Source of the DNA: Liolophura sinensis
Lineage: Eukaryota > Mollusca > Polyplacophora > Chitonida > Chitonidae
Direction: 5' to 3'
Length of the DNA: 64,000 nt
Assembly: GCF_032854445.1 (NCBI RefSeq)
Contig: NC_088303.1
Span: forward strand, 20,839,501-20,903,500
The position numbers and the translations under genes were made by a program. Shown here one piece after another: positions 12,691-24,105 of the stretch. Positions within the stretch are counted from its first letter, which is position 1; each line of letters opens with the position of its first letter. The notes under the pieces were generated by a model that worked only from the letters and a program-made list of their open reading frames with translations, ran no database searches and was not told where the DNA came from.

Positions 12691-13244
12691 ATCTTCTCGA
12701 AAAGATTCTCTACCTTCGATTCTTGATTGGAATTGTTCACCTTGTCTTGTGCTGACTGTCGCCTTCTGCAGAGATGCTATTCGGCATGCAGCTAACGGCT
12801 CACTCAAAATTGTGTAAAGTACTCAGCTCACTGTGTTTGTCTGGACGCCCTATTACCTCAAGTAATACATAACCACTCAGGCGCTTCCTGAACCGTTGAT
12901 TTGGTGTAATGTAAACAACATGGATACTGATTAAGTGACGCTGATATCACGGAAAATATACAATATCGAACTATCAAGGTCCCGCATCGATTTGCTGCCA
13001 AATTCAGGAAGCAAATAATTCAGTCGGGAAAATAGCGTCGATATGCTATTCCTAATCAAATCCCATCAGAGCATTAAATGAAAAACGCTTTGTGATGCCA
13101 TGATGTGTTTGCACAGAACCTTGTATGTGTGAAAGCAGAATCACTTACCGCTAGACAAAGCATATCTGCAGTATAGTCTTCCACAATATACATGTACACG
13201 ACGTCTTTGTGTCTGTGTATTAAATCACAAAACACTGTGCATGA

Positions 13245-13385
13245 GCCAAAGTACAGGAGCCCAAATACATGAGCCCAAATACATGAACCCAAATACAGGA
13301 GCCCAAATACATGAGCACAAATACAGGAGCCCTAATACATGAGCACAAATACAGGAGCACAAACACAGGAGCCCAAACACATGAC
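13245..13385. repeat. 14-bp minisatellite, about 10 copies
   Basis: Tandem units of the type CATGAGCCCAAATA / CAGGAGCACAAATA run without gaps. No function is seen. Confidence 0.9.
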
Positions 13386-13788
13386 TGCAACAAAGTGCGT
13401 GGCAATGAAGTTAAATGATAACACTAGGCCATAAATGCAGCGATGGAGTATCCCACACAAATCTTGAAACGCGTAGCAGTTTAGCTTGTTACCATTCACG
13501 CGCGAGTTACTTCTATATCACCCGAGATCGCACATGTTCTGCTTTTTAGTCTGATGTCATTGCGGGACAAGTGACACCGACATCGTGTTTCCCTATGCTC
13601 TAACATGCCACGGCCCATGCATGCATCGCCTCGTAAAATTTGAGGTTAAAACTTAACTGGTATAGGGCCTCGTTATAATAAAGCGGGGTTTCCATCTCAG
13701 AACACGCCAAGAAGCGAAACTGAGTACAGCTGTGATCGACAGTTGTTGACACCATCGAAAGGTCAAATCTTTTGCGACTACTCTTTCC

Positions 13789-13796
13789 TGTTATAT

Positions 13797-13835
<39 letters not shown>

Positions 13836-14078
13836 TGTGATTGTTGCTTTACGCCGTATTCACGAATATTTCACTTGTACGACGGCGGCCAACATTACGG
13901 TGGGAGGAAACCGGACAAACCCTGGGGAAACCCACGCCCATTCACAGGCTGATGGAAAACCTTTCCATGTATGGCTGGACAAACTCACAGCGATAGCATT
14001 GCTGTGCGGCTCCTGGGTCATTACGCCGTGCTGGCACGCAAACCACCTCAGTCACGATGACCCCCTTTTCTGTTATAT
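13789..14078 (-). mobile_element. SINE family 1 with (TTTA)n tail and target duplication
   Basis: On the minus strand the order is tRNA-like head, body, then tail. On the plus strand it appears as (TTTA)n, TGCTTTACGCCGTATTCACG, the GTGGGAGGAAACC block, ACTCACAGCGATAGCATTGC, then the head near CCACCTCAGTCACG. CTGTTATAT is found at both edges (13789-13797 and 14070-14078), a plausible target-site duplication. Confidence 0.85.
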
Positions 14079-15244
14079 GATAAGTGTGTGGTTTAAAGTT
14101 CCAAACATGCATTTAAGCTGCATGCAGTTTATATCCGTGTTAGCGATGTTTAGACTATAAAGTCGAAAACCGTGGCCTACTCCAGTCACACTGAAATATC
14201 TTTATCTATCCGTATATCCGACACTGTAGAGTGGGAAAGATCACTGTAACACAACTGTTGCATTCTGCAATGTGCAACATTACATTGTACCTAATGAGAC
14301 ATCGTGATCTTAGACGTGATGGCGTATCGATTTCCTCTATGCGTTATACACCATACAGTGCATATGTGCATATTAAACTGTTTAATTCAGACGACGCCAG
14401 AAAAGGATTACAAAGGGGCACAACTCGAGACACGAGCCTGGGTACAACCTCATGAATTGCTGCGCCTCACGTTACGTGGTTTTATCCAATGATTTGTCAC
14501 ACTATTTGAAAGCTATCACTCTGTTGTCGCTGCTCTGGTTTTACTCTCTATGATGTACGTCTATAATCAGACCTATATTGCAGAGAAAAGTACATGAGGT
14601 ATAATGATTAGATTTGTTTATTAGATTGGTGTTTTATACAGCACTCAGCGATACGTGACCGCAGTCGATTTATTTGAAGAGGAAATCGAATGTAATGGAA
14701 GAATTGTGATAGGACCACATGAGGTACATGCTCATATTTATCATCTCCAGTTTAACCAGGGTTGGTCAGCTTCATAAGATTGATAATTAGAACGTTTAAC
14801 TCAATCGAGAGGTTGAAATCCTCGTCTTATTACGCGGCAGTAAACTTTAATGAATCTGTGCTAAAATAGCAGATACATTTATTAAAAAAACATAATTAAC
14901 AATTATGCCTTACCTCCTTAAATATAATTTACATATTAATCCCTACGACAGAATTATATATTACCACCAACATAAAATAATTTTTTGGTGGTAATACATA
15001 AATATAATCATCCGTAAAAGTAATTACAAGTTACCTTCTAATGATGATTAGACAAAAATACACAATGAACAACGATAATGAACGAAACCTACTCGTGAAA
15101 GATACTTGTTTTTCGACATAAATGAAGACTCTCATTAACTTGCGCACTCAGTAAGTGCCTGAAAAATATCTGCTGAGCCTACCGAGCTCGAGCTGACATA
15201 ACCAACACACTGCACTGTCTTTATTAGCAGCCATCCCCTCAACA
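14079..15244. other. Intergenic 3' of gene A, nothing recognised
   Basis: The stretch is AT-rich, with short open frames only. No repeat or exon is supported apart from a possible SINE tail scrap at 14615-14660 (GATTGGTGTTTTATACAGCA). Confidence 0.45.
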
Positions 15245-15245
15245 G

Positions 15246-15404
15246 CGTCCTCGCTGAGAGTTCCAGTAGGGCCTATAGGTCATGCTGGCTTCCTACGCAT
15301 GGTCGTGGGTTTACCCTGGGCTGTCCGGTGTCGTCAGATCATAATGCTGTATAAGTGAAATAGTCCTGAGTAGAACATGAGACACCAATTAAAAAAAAAT
15401 AAAA
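15246..15404 (+). mobile_element. Degenerate SINE family 1 abutting the gene A stop codon
   Basis: The segment contains the family blocks CATGCTGGCTTCCT, TGGTCGTGGGTTTACCC, ATAATGCTGTATAAGTGAAA and CACCAATT followed by an A-rich tail. It lies antisense to gene A, and its tail ends within a base or two of that gene's stop codon. Confidence 0.7.
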
Positions 15405-15410
15405 TTTATT
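15405..15410 (-). terminator. AATAAA polyadenylation signal overlapping gene A stop
   Basis: On the minus strand the sequence reads TATTGAATAAATTTT. The last A of the TGA stop is the first base of AATAAA. The signal sits at the end of the A-rich tail of the neighbouring antisense SINE. Its use is inferred. Confidence 0.55.
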
Positions 15411-18400
15411 CAATAGTGAATACCTTCAGTCAATTGTAATATGAGAGGACTGCCTGCTTTGTTTGCATGTAAAAACTCTATGTCTTCAATCGTCGGAATC
15501 TTTTCAGAAATGCGTGCGTTGAACCTGGAGAAAGTGCTGATTCGCCTCTCATCGACGGACACCCTGGGAGTGGTAAATTTGACCGAAATTCGACTCCCGG
15601 TCCGCTGACTATTAGGTCTACTATCCCAGACATTTGACCAAGCGCTGAAACTTTCTCGACGTCGACTTTTGTGAAGTTCGTCTATATCCAGTTCGCTGTT
15701 ATGATCCTCAATGTCCCGTCCTATAAGCCAGTAGGTCAACATTTTTCTCTTCCCCTATGAAATAAAGAAGAGTATTGTTAGAAACCTGTTTTAAGGGCCA
15801 CCTACCGCGTGAAGCTTTAAATAAAATAATTTGTGCCATCGCGGCACGTATTATTTTTATTTCATACAAGGGATTGAAGTATCTGAACTGGTGTACGTCT
15901 TCAACGGTCGGTTTACGTTGGGATCTGGAGAAACAAAAATCTTACCTTAATTTCAATGAGCCCTCTTGGTTGAATAAAGTAATCTTCTACCGCTAGTAGA
16001 GCTTTGCTCACAGCACTTATCTGAATTTTATTTGCTGAAACGATTAAGGAAATTCATTAACAGTTTATACATAAACTGCTCCAGATGGTGTTTACAAGAA
16101 GCTTAATCGCCTAGATGAACATCTTGTTATCAAGCCAAATTCAACTAAGTATAGCAGAAGGTTTCTAACTTTGTGATTCTATATAGGCCTATAAATTGAC
16201 GAGGGCACACGATTGTATTAAAAGCGGTCAAGACTACATCTCTTCAGTTCACACCAAAGTGACGTATACTTATGAGGACATACATTATACTGCAGCTCTC
16301 GTTTGACCGATTGTGACTTGAAGTTAGTCATATACCCGTTTTCCTTCCTCATATAAACCTGGTTTTAGTCGTATAAATGAAATAAACTCAAGCATGGCAG
16401 AAAACACGAACCCATATATTGTCGTATGGAAATTTATGCACTGCGACAAGTTACGAAAAGCGTCTGCAGTGTAATGATAAAAAATGAAATAAGTATACTA
16501 TAAGAGAGTAATACCAGAACAGCGACGACAGTGTGATAGCTGGCAAATGATCACAGGTAACCTGTGAAATGCGGTCTCCTGTCAATTAACCTCAGCCACT
16601 GCGTCACTCCAACTGTTCATGCAAATACACGAACAGCAGCAGCCTACACGCCCCCTAGCACCATGGCTTTAGCAGAATTAGGTAAAAAAAACTTGCAGTG
16701 ATGTTAATTGCAATTTTTTAGACGTCGCTGGTCTAGAATTACTCAGATTACTGTGTTGTTATCACATTTAACAGGTGTGTCCTTTGTGACGCAAACAACT
16801 GATGGCACACTTGTAATGTGAGAACTCGAACTCAAGTATATCAGTGAGCACTATAAATTGAAATTATTTGACATTTAGTCTAAACAAGCAGGTTAATAAA
16901 CACTCACGCAAACTTGTGAGTTCCATTCTGGAAGCAATGCCAACCGTCTCACCAATCAACCGGTAACGAGGTCTGGACGTGCCAAACAATGCGGCTACAC
17001 ATGGCCCTGTATAAAGCAATCAAAACACACGACCACTGTAAATCATAAACGCAGTTGTCCATGTTATAGCTATATTTCGTTGAAGTCGAGCTTTGCACGT
17101 TCAACTGTACCAAGGTGAATAGGTCCTGTAAACGAAAAGTGAGAATCAAGGTCCTTGTCCGCTAACGGTTCAGAACACAGTACTTACACAATAAGGAAGT
17201 AGCATGTTACAATCCAGCTACCCGTGAACAGTGGCGAAAATCTGCATATATGGAACTGAATACGAAAGCTCTGGCATTTCAAGTTGGAAGGAGACTGGAG
17301 GCTCCGGGGTATATATCACCAACAAATCGCTGAATATAGTCATTAGGGCTCAGTTATTCACTAGTGTTTCAGCAGGTAAACTGGATACAAACTTTAGACT
17401 GGATTACAGTCACATTAGTTTTGTATGAGGCCAAGACTGGTATTTAGATTTAAGCCTGGCTTAACTTTTAATATGCTTTGGAACAACTTCCCCCCTGATC
17501 CATACATAAATGCAATGACATATATAGTGACCTGTGTGAATATCAAGTTTGAACGAGAGGAATCAAAATCACTGAATACATTCGCAAGATCAATACAGAT
17601 ATAAAGGGAGAAATGGCTCACAATATCACTTGTAAAGAACTGACAATTTCTGATATACAAACCAGTGTACTTGCTCAGTCAGTATTTCAAATCCCTGAAT
17701 TTGTACATAGCGTCCAGTTGCTTACTTCACAGGCAAGCGGACACCATGCAGAGATCAAGGCGCGCAAAGGGAGGAAGCTACAGTAGAGAATCGTTGGCTA
17801 TTTCCTCGTAAAGGTGAGATATTACTTTGCGAGACGTGACGTTGCTTTGTTTGAGCGCGTGATTGTTGTACATCATGTTTTACGGAGTACCATGTGACCG
17901 TGTACTGACCAGTGGAAAACAAGAACCAATCAATGCAGTGTAATAATGGTAGGTACTGACCTGTGTGAATACCCAACTTGAAGGACACTCGGGACTCCGG
18001 GGAATATATTATCTCAAGATCACTGAATACATTCACAAGATCCAAGGCCAGATTAGCTATCTCCGTCACGTGCTTGTTGCCATTTCTACGAGGCACTCCT
18101 TTATATGAAAAAACACGACATTATTGTGGGTAAAATTGACATTGTTGGCGAAATGGAATTGTTGACGAGAGGAGGGTGGATTGAGCAACTTTTACCTCCA
18201 GTCATATATTGCCTATCGAAATATTTTGAACACAAAAAGCACACAAATATTATTCATGAAAACAGGATGACGCACACATTAATATCTTTAAGAAAAAGGA
18301 ATCTTCACAAAGTTTTTTCATCTCCAAAAAATATAATCTATAATCAAGAAAGAAGAAACTTTTTGAAAGAGTGTTGCTGTGGTCTAACGGGATGAACATT

Positions 18401-21400
18401 CTGATTATAAAGTTAAAATGTCTTACCTGAGGAAATCATGTAGGACTCTCCTACAATATCCATTCGATACGTATCATATTTCTCTATTCTTTTGTCAAGA
18501 AGTGTAAACAAGCAGTTCATTGTCGTGATGACATCACTGGGAGAACATTTAGATATCAGAGATGAGATGCCATGGATATCAGCAAACATTATTGTGGCCG
18601 AGCTGAAAAACTCGGTATTTACCTCCGCTCTCTGAGAGAGACTGCTAACAATAGAGGGCGGCATCAACTGACACATCACTGATTTAGCGCGCTTTTCCTC
18701 GGCTTTTACTTCCTGTATGCGAGTATTCAAAGCCTTGATGAACCGATTGTAGGACAGCAGAATGTTTCTGATTGAGCAACCAAGAAAAGGTAGGAACGAC
18801 AACGAAAGGAAAATCAGAATAATGTATCCTGTAACGACAGTTCGATCGCCATATTCCTGTTGAGTGATAGTTTCCAACATGTCTTCTTTCGCTCTCTGTG
18901 TAGTGTTTTGCTGCAGAATCACAAATCGTTCCACCACGTCCGGCCATGACAGACGTGTAGTCATGTTGTAAGCAATCAAAGCTCCAGCCTTACGGAAGGT
19001 AAGGTCTTCAACCTTTATGGAGTTTTGTGGGGAAGCATTCTGTGTTATAGTAGAGAACCAGTTATCCACTAACATGTTAACCGCACTGTGGAAAAGAACG
19101 GAATCCAAAGGCGATGGCTCCTCATTCATCTGGGAAAACGATTTCAATGCATCCTTTTCAATAACGCAGTGGAAATTCAAAATCAGTTGCAGTAGATATC
19201 TCACCAAGCTTTTCCAAAATTTTATTTCGTTTTTTTCTGGGTATGCCCGCACCCAGACCGCCGACATTTTGTTTATTATACTAGAGTATGCGGACAGTTG
19301 ATCAGTAATGGACAGTGTTGTGTCCTCGAACACCCTGCGAAAACTCCGGACGTACGGCTGAAGTTCTTGTAACCAGTGTGACTTGGTCATGATATGTCGA
19401 TCCACTAAGAGACTGGCTTCACGAAGGCCTGCCTCACTTTCCTCTGTCTGTTCTGTCTGATGAAGGGTCATGGCTGCCCTCTCCCTCCTCACGTTATCAA
19501 TCAGCGTCTCTATATCCACAACTAAAGCTCGCACCTAATGAACACATTTATACATATGGATCACCATCTATTTATTAACTTATGTTTTTACTTATTTATT
19601 TATCTATGATTGTTATTGAACACCACACTGAAGAATGTTTCACTTTTATGATAGCGATCGTTTTAATGAGTGGGGTATAACATTCTAATGCATAAAAAAT
19701 TCAGACTCAGTTTTTTGACAGTCTTAACATGGCAATCCACACTGGTGGAAACCGGATTGCGAGAGGTAAACCCTTGCCCTGGGTAAACAGATATGCACAC
19801 CATAATTGTAGAAGATAAATGATCTGCAACCAGCCTTAGATTGCACACATACGGGTCATCTACCAGTCATTGTTAAGAATAGTGAGAGCAATGGATTTCA
19901 CAAATCCGCACCTAAAGTCAAGAATTAAATTCCTTTAGAGATAGGCCTAAACTTAACTATGATCTCGTTTAAGAATGAGACGTGAACGTACAATTATCAT
20001 TTTTATTACTTGAAGACTCGAGAATGAGTAAATAAATCAATATGCTTGACAAGCAACAGTCAAGTGAAATTGGTACAAAAGGTAAGGAGGGAATTAAAGA
20101 AACGAAGAAATTTTCACGTAATGGGATCTTGCTAGCCCAAACAGGAAAACCCTTCATTCACTGGCAAAACGTTAGACCATACTCTATCGATGGAAGAACT
20201 CTGCTGATGCCTGTCCATCAGCCCTAAACGTGGGAGAACTCACGCATCTGATGTGTGCTATTTATTCCGCCAAGGCCTACAACTCACCTGAGGGTTGTTA
20301 TATATCACGCCAAGATAAAAGCTCACCTGATGTTTGGTATGTATTCCACCAAGGTTACAACTCACCTGATGTTTGATATGTATTCCACCAAGGTTACAAC
20401 TCACCTGATGTTTGGTATGTATTCCACCAAGGTTACAACTCACCTGATGTTTGGTATGTATTCCACCAAGGTTACAACTCACCTGATGTTTGGTATGTAT
20501 TCCACCAAGGTTACAACTCACCCGATGTTTGGTATATATTCCACCAAGGTTACAACTCACCTGATGTTTTGTATTTATCCCGCCAAAGGTTATAGAACTC
20601 ACCTGTTGTTTTGTCATCAGCTCACTGGACTTGTCTGTCACAAAACAGATACACAGGATCAACATGGCCACTACCGGAAGTATGAAAAGCATCAGAAATC
20701 TACCAAGATGGAACCGCTCTCTGCTCCGTATGGCATGATCGCTAATAATCCCCAACGCCACTGTCATATAAACAAATATGTGATCAAATGTTTACAAGTT
20801 GGAGGGCAACCGTAGGCTATATAAATCTGTCTAAGGTGCTACCATTTTGTAATTATTTTTGATGAAATGTATGGATTTATTTCTTTCATTGTACTCATCA
20901 CAGGTCTATACATGAATGAAACGAGTGTTGTAAATGCAATATGAACGTTTCAGTTTACTCAACTTTTATCTAAATACTAAGAAAAACGTGTTGACACTAC
21001 CGCTGTTTTGTCACCTATCACGTGTTTAGCACACTAGTACTGATATACATTGTACGTTCATATAGGTTGTAATACTACGCCTATTAACTCTTGAACTAAG
21101 GGATATGCCGGTAATGTTGTTTTTATCCGGTAGAAAGACAATCTACATGTATTTTCGAACAATAAAGTATGCGGTAAATACACCTGTATGCATTTAACAA
21201 AATTTACTCGCTAATTTCGGCTACATAACAGATTAATTTGCATTTCACTTGAATTCTTGTACTAATAATCAGTTGTACCCGTCTGTTTCCTGTGCCGCGG
21301 AGTCTGATTCAATTGTTGCATGACGGCCTCGAGCTCCGCAACGGTATCAGGGGAGTCAACTCTCCAGCTATAGAACGGCCTCTCGTGATAACCGAAGTCC

Positions 21401-21402
21401 AT
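15410..21402 (-). CDS. NIT-domain receptor guanylate cyclase, divergent active site (gene A)
   Basis: The hand-spliced exons (5' to 3') are 21279-21402, 20603-20760, 18427-19534, 17961-18098, 16908-17006, 15946-16034 and 15410-15754. That is 2061 nt, 686 residues, with all phases compatible. The start is the ATG at 21402. Domains: short cytoplasmic N terminus, membrane segment about 63-82 (FLMLFILPVVAMLILCICFV), extracellular NIT domain from about 95 (RRERAAMTLH at 110-119), membrane segment about 327-349, charged linker, class III cyclase domain about 405-575 and a 110-residue tail. NIT domains are nitrate/nitrite sensors in bacteria, and the cyclase would make cGMP. Several catalytic positions are altered: D413 is kept, but the guanine-recognition Glu is D453, the second metal Asp is E457, the guanine Cys is R525 and the Asn is G532 (Arg 536 kept). 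The product may be weak, altered or inactive. Gene B is the nearest paralog. Confidence 0.87.
16515..16625. repeat. Dispersed repeat shared with 28330-28425
   Basis: CCAGAACAGCG, GCTGGCAAATGA, GGTAACCTGTGAAATGCGGT and GTCAATTAACCTC occur here in gene A intron 5. In the same order, the related blocks GGCCAGTAAATGACAACGTG, AACCGGTAAAATACGGTC and GTCAATCTACCTC occur at 28330-28425. The family is unidentified. Confidence 0.55.
17276..17350 (-). pseudogene. Decayed copy of gene A exon 4 (first)
   Basis: On the minus strand, TATTCAGCGATTTG, ATATATACCCCGGAGCC and AGTCTCCTTCCAACTTG align with TATTCAGTGATCTTG, ATATATTCCCCGGAGTC and AGTGTCCTTCAAGTTGG of the functional exon at 17961-18098. Frame and splice sites are lost. 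Confidence 0.65.
17526..17610 (-). pseudogene. Decayed copy of gene A exon 4 (second)
   Basis: On the minus strand, GATCTTGCGAATGTATTCAG then TGATTTTGA and ATATTCACACAGGTCA match the coding sequence and the donor of exon 4 (17961-18098). An internal deletion removes the part coding for EIIYSPES. The donor-like CAGGTCA is preserved but the frame is not. Confidence 0.72.
18427..19534 (-). CDS. Gene A exon 3: NIT domain, second membrane segment, first half of cyclase
   Basis: This single 1108-nt exon runs from VRALVVDIETLID to ESYMISS. Its acceptor is TGTTCATTAG before GTGCGAGC, and its donor is TCAG before GTAAGA. The catalytic block FADIHGISSLISKCSPSDV aligns residue for residue with [19 protein letters not shown] of gene B. 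It ends in YRMDIVGESYM where the family has [11 protein letters not shown]. Confidence 0.88.
19586..19855. mobile_element. Degenerate SINE-like repeat (family 3) in gene A intron 2
   Basis: The blocks ACTGAAGAATGTTTCACTTT, GGTGGAAACCGGATTG and GTAGAAGATAAATGATCTGC resemble parts of the repeat at 48190-48502 and of SINE family 1. Boundaries are uncertain. Confidence 0.4.
20238..20605 (-). repeat. 39-bp minisatellite made of repeated 5' splice sites (gene A intron 2)
   Basis: CTCACCTG-type motifs (CAGGTGAG on the gene strand) start at 20283, 20322, 20361, 20400, 20439, 20478, 20517 (as CTCACCCG), 20556 and 20598. Spacings are 39, except 42 at the last step. The motif at 20598 is the donor of exon 2, so the array repeats the exon/intron boundary. 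The reading frame of exon 2 stays open through all units, with peptide unit VSCNLGGIHTKHQ. A further degenerate unit lies near 20238. Confidence 0.93.
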
Positions 21403-21835
21403 CCCTCGACGCTAAAGAGGTTCCTGCTAGCATTCCGATGTTTCGTAGCTTCTCTTGCTGACCTTTGAGCCGTGGTCAAAGTTGACCAGTGTTGAAAGGC
21501 AATTGATATTTATGGCTAGTGATTCCTTCTAAAACAGACGGAATGAATGTATTCCACCAAGGAAAGAAAAACAACAAAGGAAGTAAAAGTTTTAAGCGAC
21601 AAATCCAAGATGCATGTCTCCCTGCGATTCATCAATGAATACAATTTGTTTACCCTATTTCGTTTCCGAAAAATTCAGACTGCCGAGAGAAAATTCAATT
21701 CTAAGGATTTTCGTCTTAAGTTTTGTTTGTAAATGAGGTTTGATGACGTAAATTCCAAGTCAAGGCATAGTTTTTGTTCTTACAGATTATAATGCCATGA
21801 AATTGGTTATATAATTTATATATGTTTTCCGTGGG

Positions 21836-22083
21836 CATACGTGGCCCTGGTGGTGGGTGCAATGCCCCAGGAGCTTCTTACCAATGCGGTTGCTGTGAGT
21901 TCAAGCCCAGCTCATGCTGGCTTCCTCTCCGACCGTACGTGGGAAGGTCTGCCATCCACCTGCGGATGGGCGTGGGTTTCGTCCGGTTCTGTCCGGCTTT
22001 CTGCCATCATTATGCAGGCGGTCGTCGTATAATTGAAATATTCTTCAGTATGGCGTAAAACACAAAAAAAATGAATAAATACA
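21836..22083 (+). mobile_element. SINE family 1
   Basis: The order is a degenerate tRNA-like head, CCAATGCGGTTGCTGTGAGT, CTCATGCTGGCTTCCTCTCC, ACGTGGGAAGGTCTGCCATC, GCGGATGGGCGTGGGTTT, ATTATGCAGGCGGTCGTCGT, then GTATGGCGTAAAACAC and an A-rich tail. It lies upstream of gene A. Confidence 0.85.
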
Positions 22084-23280
22084 TGTTTATAGGTTTGCCA
22101 CACATAAGTAGAGTTTGTATCTGCAAAACGAACATAACTTGCAAGCTTTAATATGACGACAAATATATTTGTATTGTTTTAAAAAATGGCACGGATTGTA
22201 ACACAGCAATTGACTTTTTTCCAAAAAAAAAACTTAGGTTGCTATCGTGATGTAAATAGAATTATATCAAGATTTTTTTTAAATACGTAACTGTAGCGTG
22301 TCGAAATAATTAAAAATATGTGAGCAGTGTTTTCACAGTTAATAATTGTCAAATGTTGTGTCACTCAAACGTCTTATACAGTGACACCGGATGTCTGCTG
22401 ATAATTGTGAACAAGTATGACGTTAGCACAAGCGCTTGCACCGTGCATTGTCTTTCACACAGGCCTCATTACATACTCCTCACGGCGCATGCGTCGCTCT
22501 CTATGTCCGCTTCATATACCTGCCACTACTAGCAAATTTTGTGTAGAAATCGTGAACAACGCCGAGGTCACTGGGGTTACGGTCATGAAGCAGGATGTGA
22601 TGTCAGAAAACATAAAGACTCAATCGTTGTTTCTGATAATTTTTTCTACACATGCATTCCCGATATCTAAGGTATGCACAGCATGATTCAAACCAATTCC
22701 TGAAACAATTCTATAGACGAATGTTGATTAAATATTTCTGGTGCGGACACCTGTGGTGTGGCTAAGCCTAAGCAAGCCTACATGCGTTGCTGTGTAATTT
22801 GTCTTTTGACGGAAAAAGGCTATTAAGGTCAAGCTTGTCTAGTGGTGGCAGTGATTTAACACAAGCGTAGAGAGCGAAATATGCGCTGTAAGCAGTATGG
22901 TCTCATTACGTCATAACATTGTATAAAGTCTTTATTTGTTTCAAGTGACACATGTACTTTGTCCTCAAGGAGACAGTTCCTGCACTCAGGAGTTTGTCTC
23001 CTAGCTCCCTGGTTAAATACGAAAGACAGCGGTAGCCAGAACAGCGTTCTATATTGGTGTCATCCTGGAACGAATTGTAGGTTAGTGATTAAGCCCTGGC
23101 CTTTAAGTCGCTAGATTCGGTTTCATGAAGCTTACTTCCAGTGTTTAGTTGCCTTTAGCTAAGTGCACTATGTATGTTTGCAACATACGTTGTCATGGTA
23201 GTTAAGGGCTTATTTATAGCTAAGTGAGTTTCATGAACCGGCCCTGGTCTCTGACAGTGAATTGTTAATTCACGTTCTCA

Positions 23281-23512
23281 CTACTCTGGAGGCCATGGGT
23301 GATAATTGGCAGTCGACAACGCTCGTGTAACGCTGACTCTTCTTCCATCACTATGTTGTGCATATCTGTAGGCTACGTCACACACGGGAAGTCGCCAGTC
23401 ATTTGCCTAAAACCAGTGGTTTACCTCGGGCACTCCTGTTTTCTCCACCTATCATACCGATGGCCATCACATAAGTGAAAAATGTTTGAGTATGGCGTTA
23501 AACACCAATCAA
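23281..23512 (+). mobile_element. SINE-like element (family 4)
   Basis: The element ends in CACATAAGTGAAAAATGTTT then GAGTATGGCGTTAAACACCA ATCAA, a SINE-type tail related to family 1. The body includes CCAGTGGTTTACCTCGGGCA and TGTTTTCTCCACC. Related body and tail blocks recur at 33330-33545. Confidence 0.6.
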
Positions 23513-23894
23513 AGTATTATTCTCAACTCCTAGAATTCGGTGAATGAAACAGAATAATGTCTGGTGTATGAAAGTGGGTGTCTCGGGTTCTCTGCAAAGT
23601 GAACTTGCTAAAATTTCCGGCAAAACGTAAAGTATGTCTGATCGTATTATATAGATTGTGGTGGAAATCCGAACTACTGTATTTTGTTCTAAATATTCAC
23701 ATGAAAATGCATGTTTGGAGACAAATGAATGTGATTAAATATTACATTTTGTGCCAAAACGCACCTTAAAACGATTCTTGAGACACATTTCTGGTATATG
23801 TATAAAGCTCTCAGGGAAAATGTTCCACATATACCATTATAAATAATCAGTTAACTCCATTGCAAAATAACAAAATCCATATATCCATTAAGAA

Positions 23895-24105
23895 AATCAG
23901 TGTAAATTTACAGCAAAGTGGACTGTGAATGGTCAAACCGCTACAGTTTTACAGATAATGCTGTAAATACATGTCGACTAGAGTAAAATTACACCACATA
24001 GGTGCAGAATTGCGCTGCAAAATGGTGTAAAATATTTACAACATGATTTACTGTAACAATATACAGTGCTTCAGGCTGTAAATTCGCATTCAATTCTTAC
24101 AGTGT
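23895..24105. repeat. Patch of repeated TGTAAAT/ATTTACA words
   Basis: GTAAATTTACAGCA, CTGTAAATACATG, GTAAAATTACACC, GTGTAAAATATTTACAAC and GCTGTAAATTCG occur in both orientations within about 200 bases. The patch could be a decayed palindromic MITE. Confidence 0.4.

Noticed and set aside
20255-20815. 186-codon plus-strand open frame with MFGMYSTKVTTHL repeats
   Set aside because: It is the complement of gene A exon 2 and the donor minisatellite. The minus strand has the membrane segment, correct splice sites and phase.
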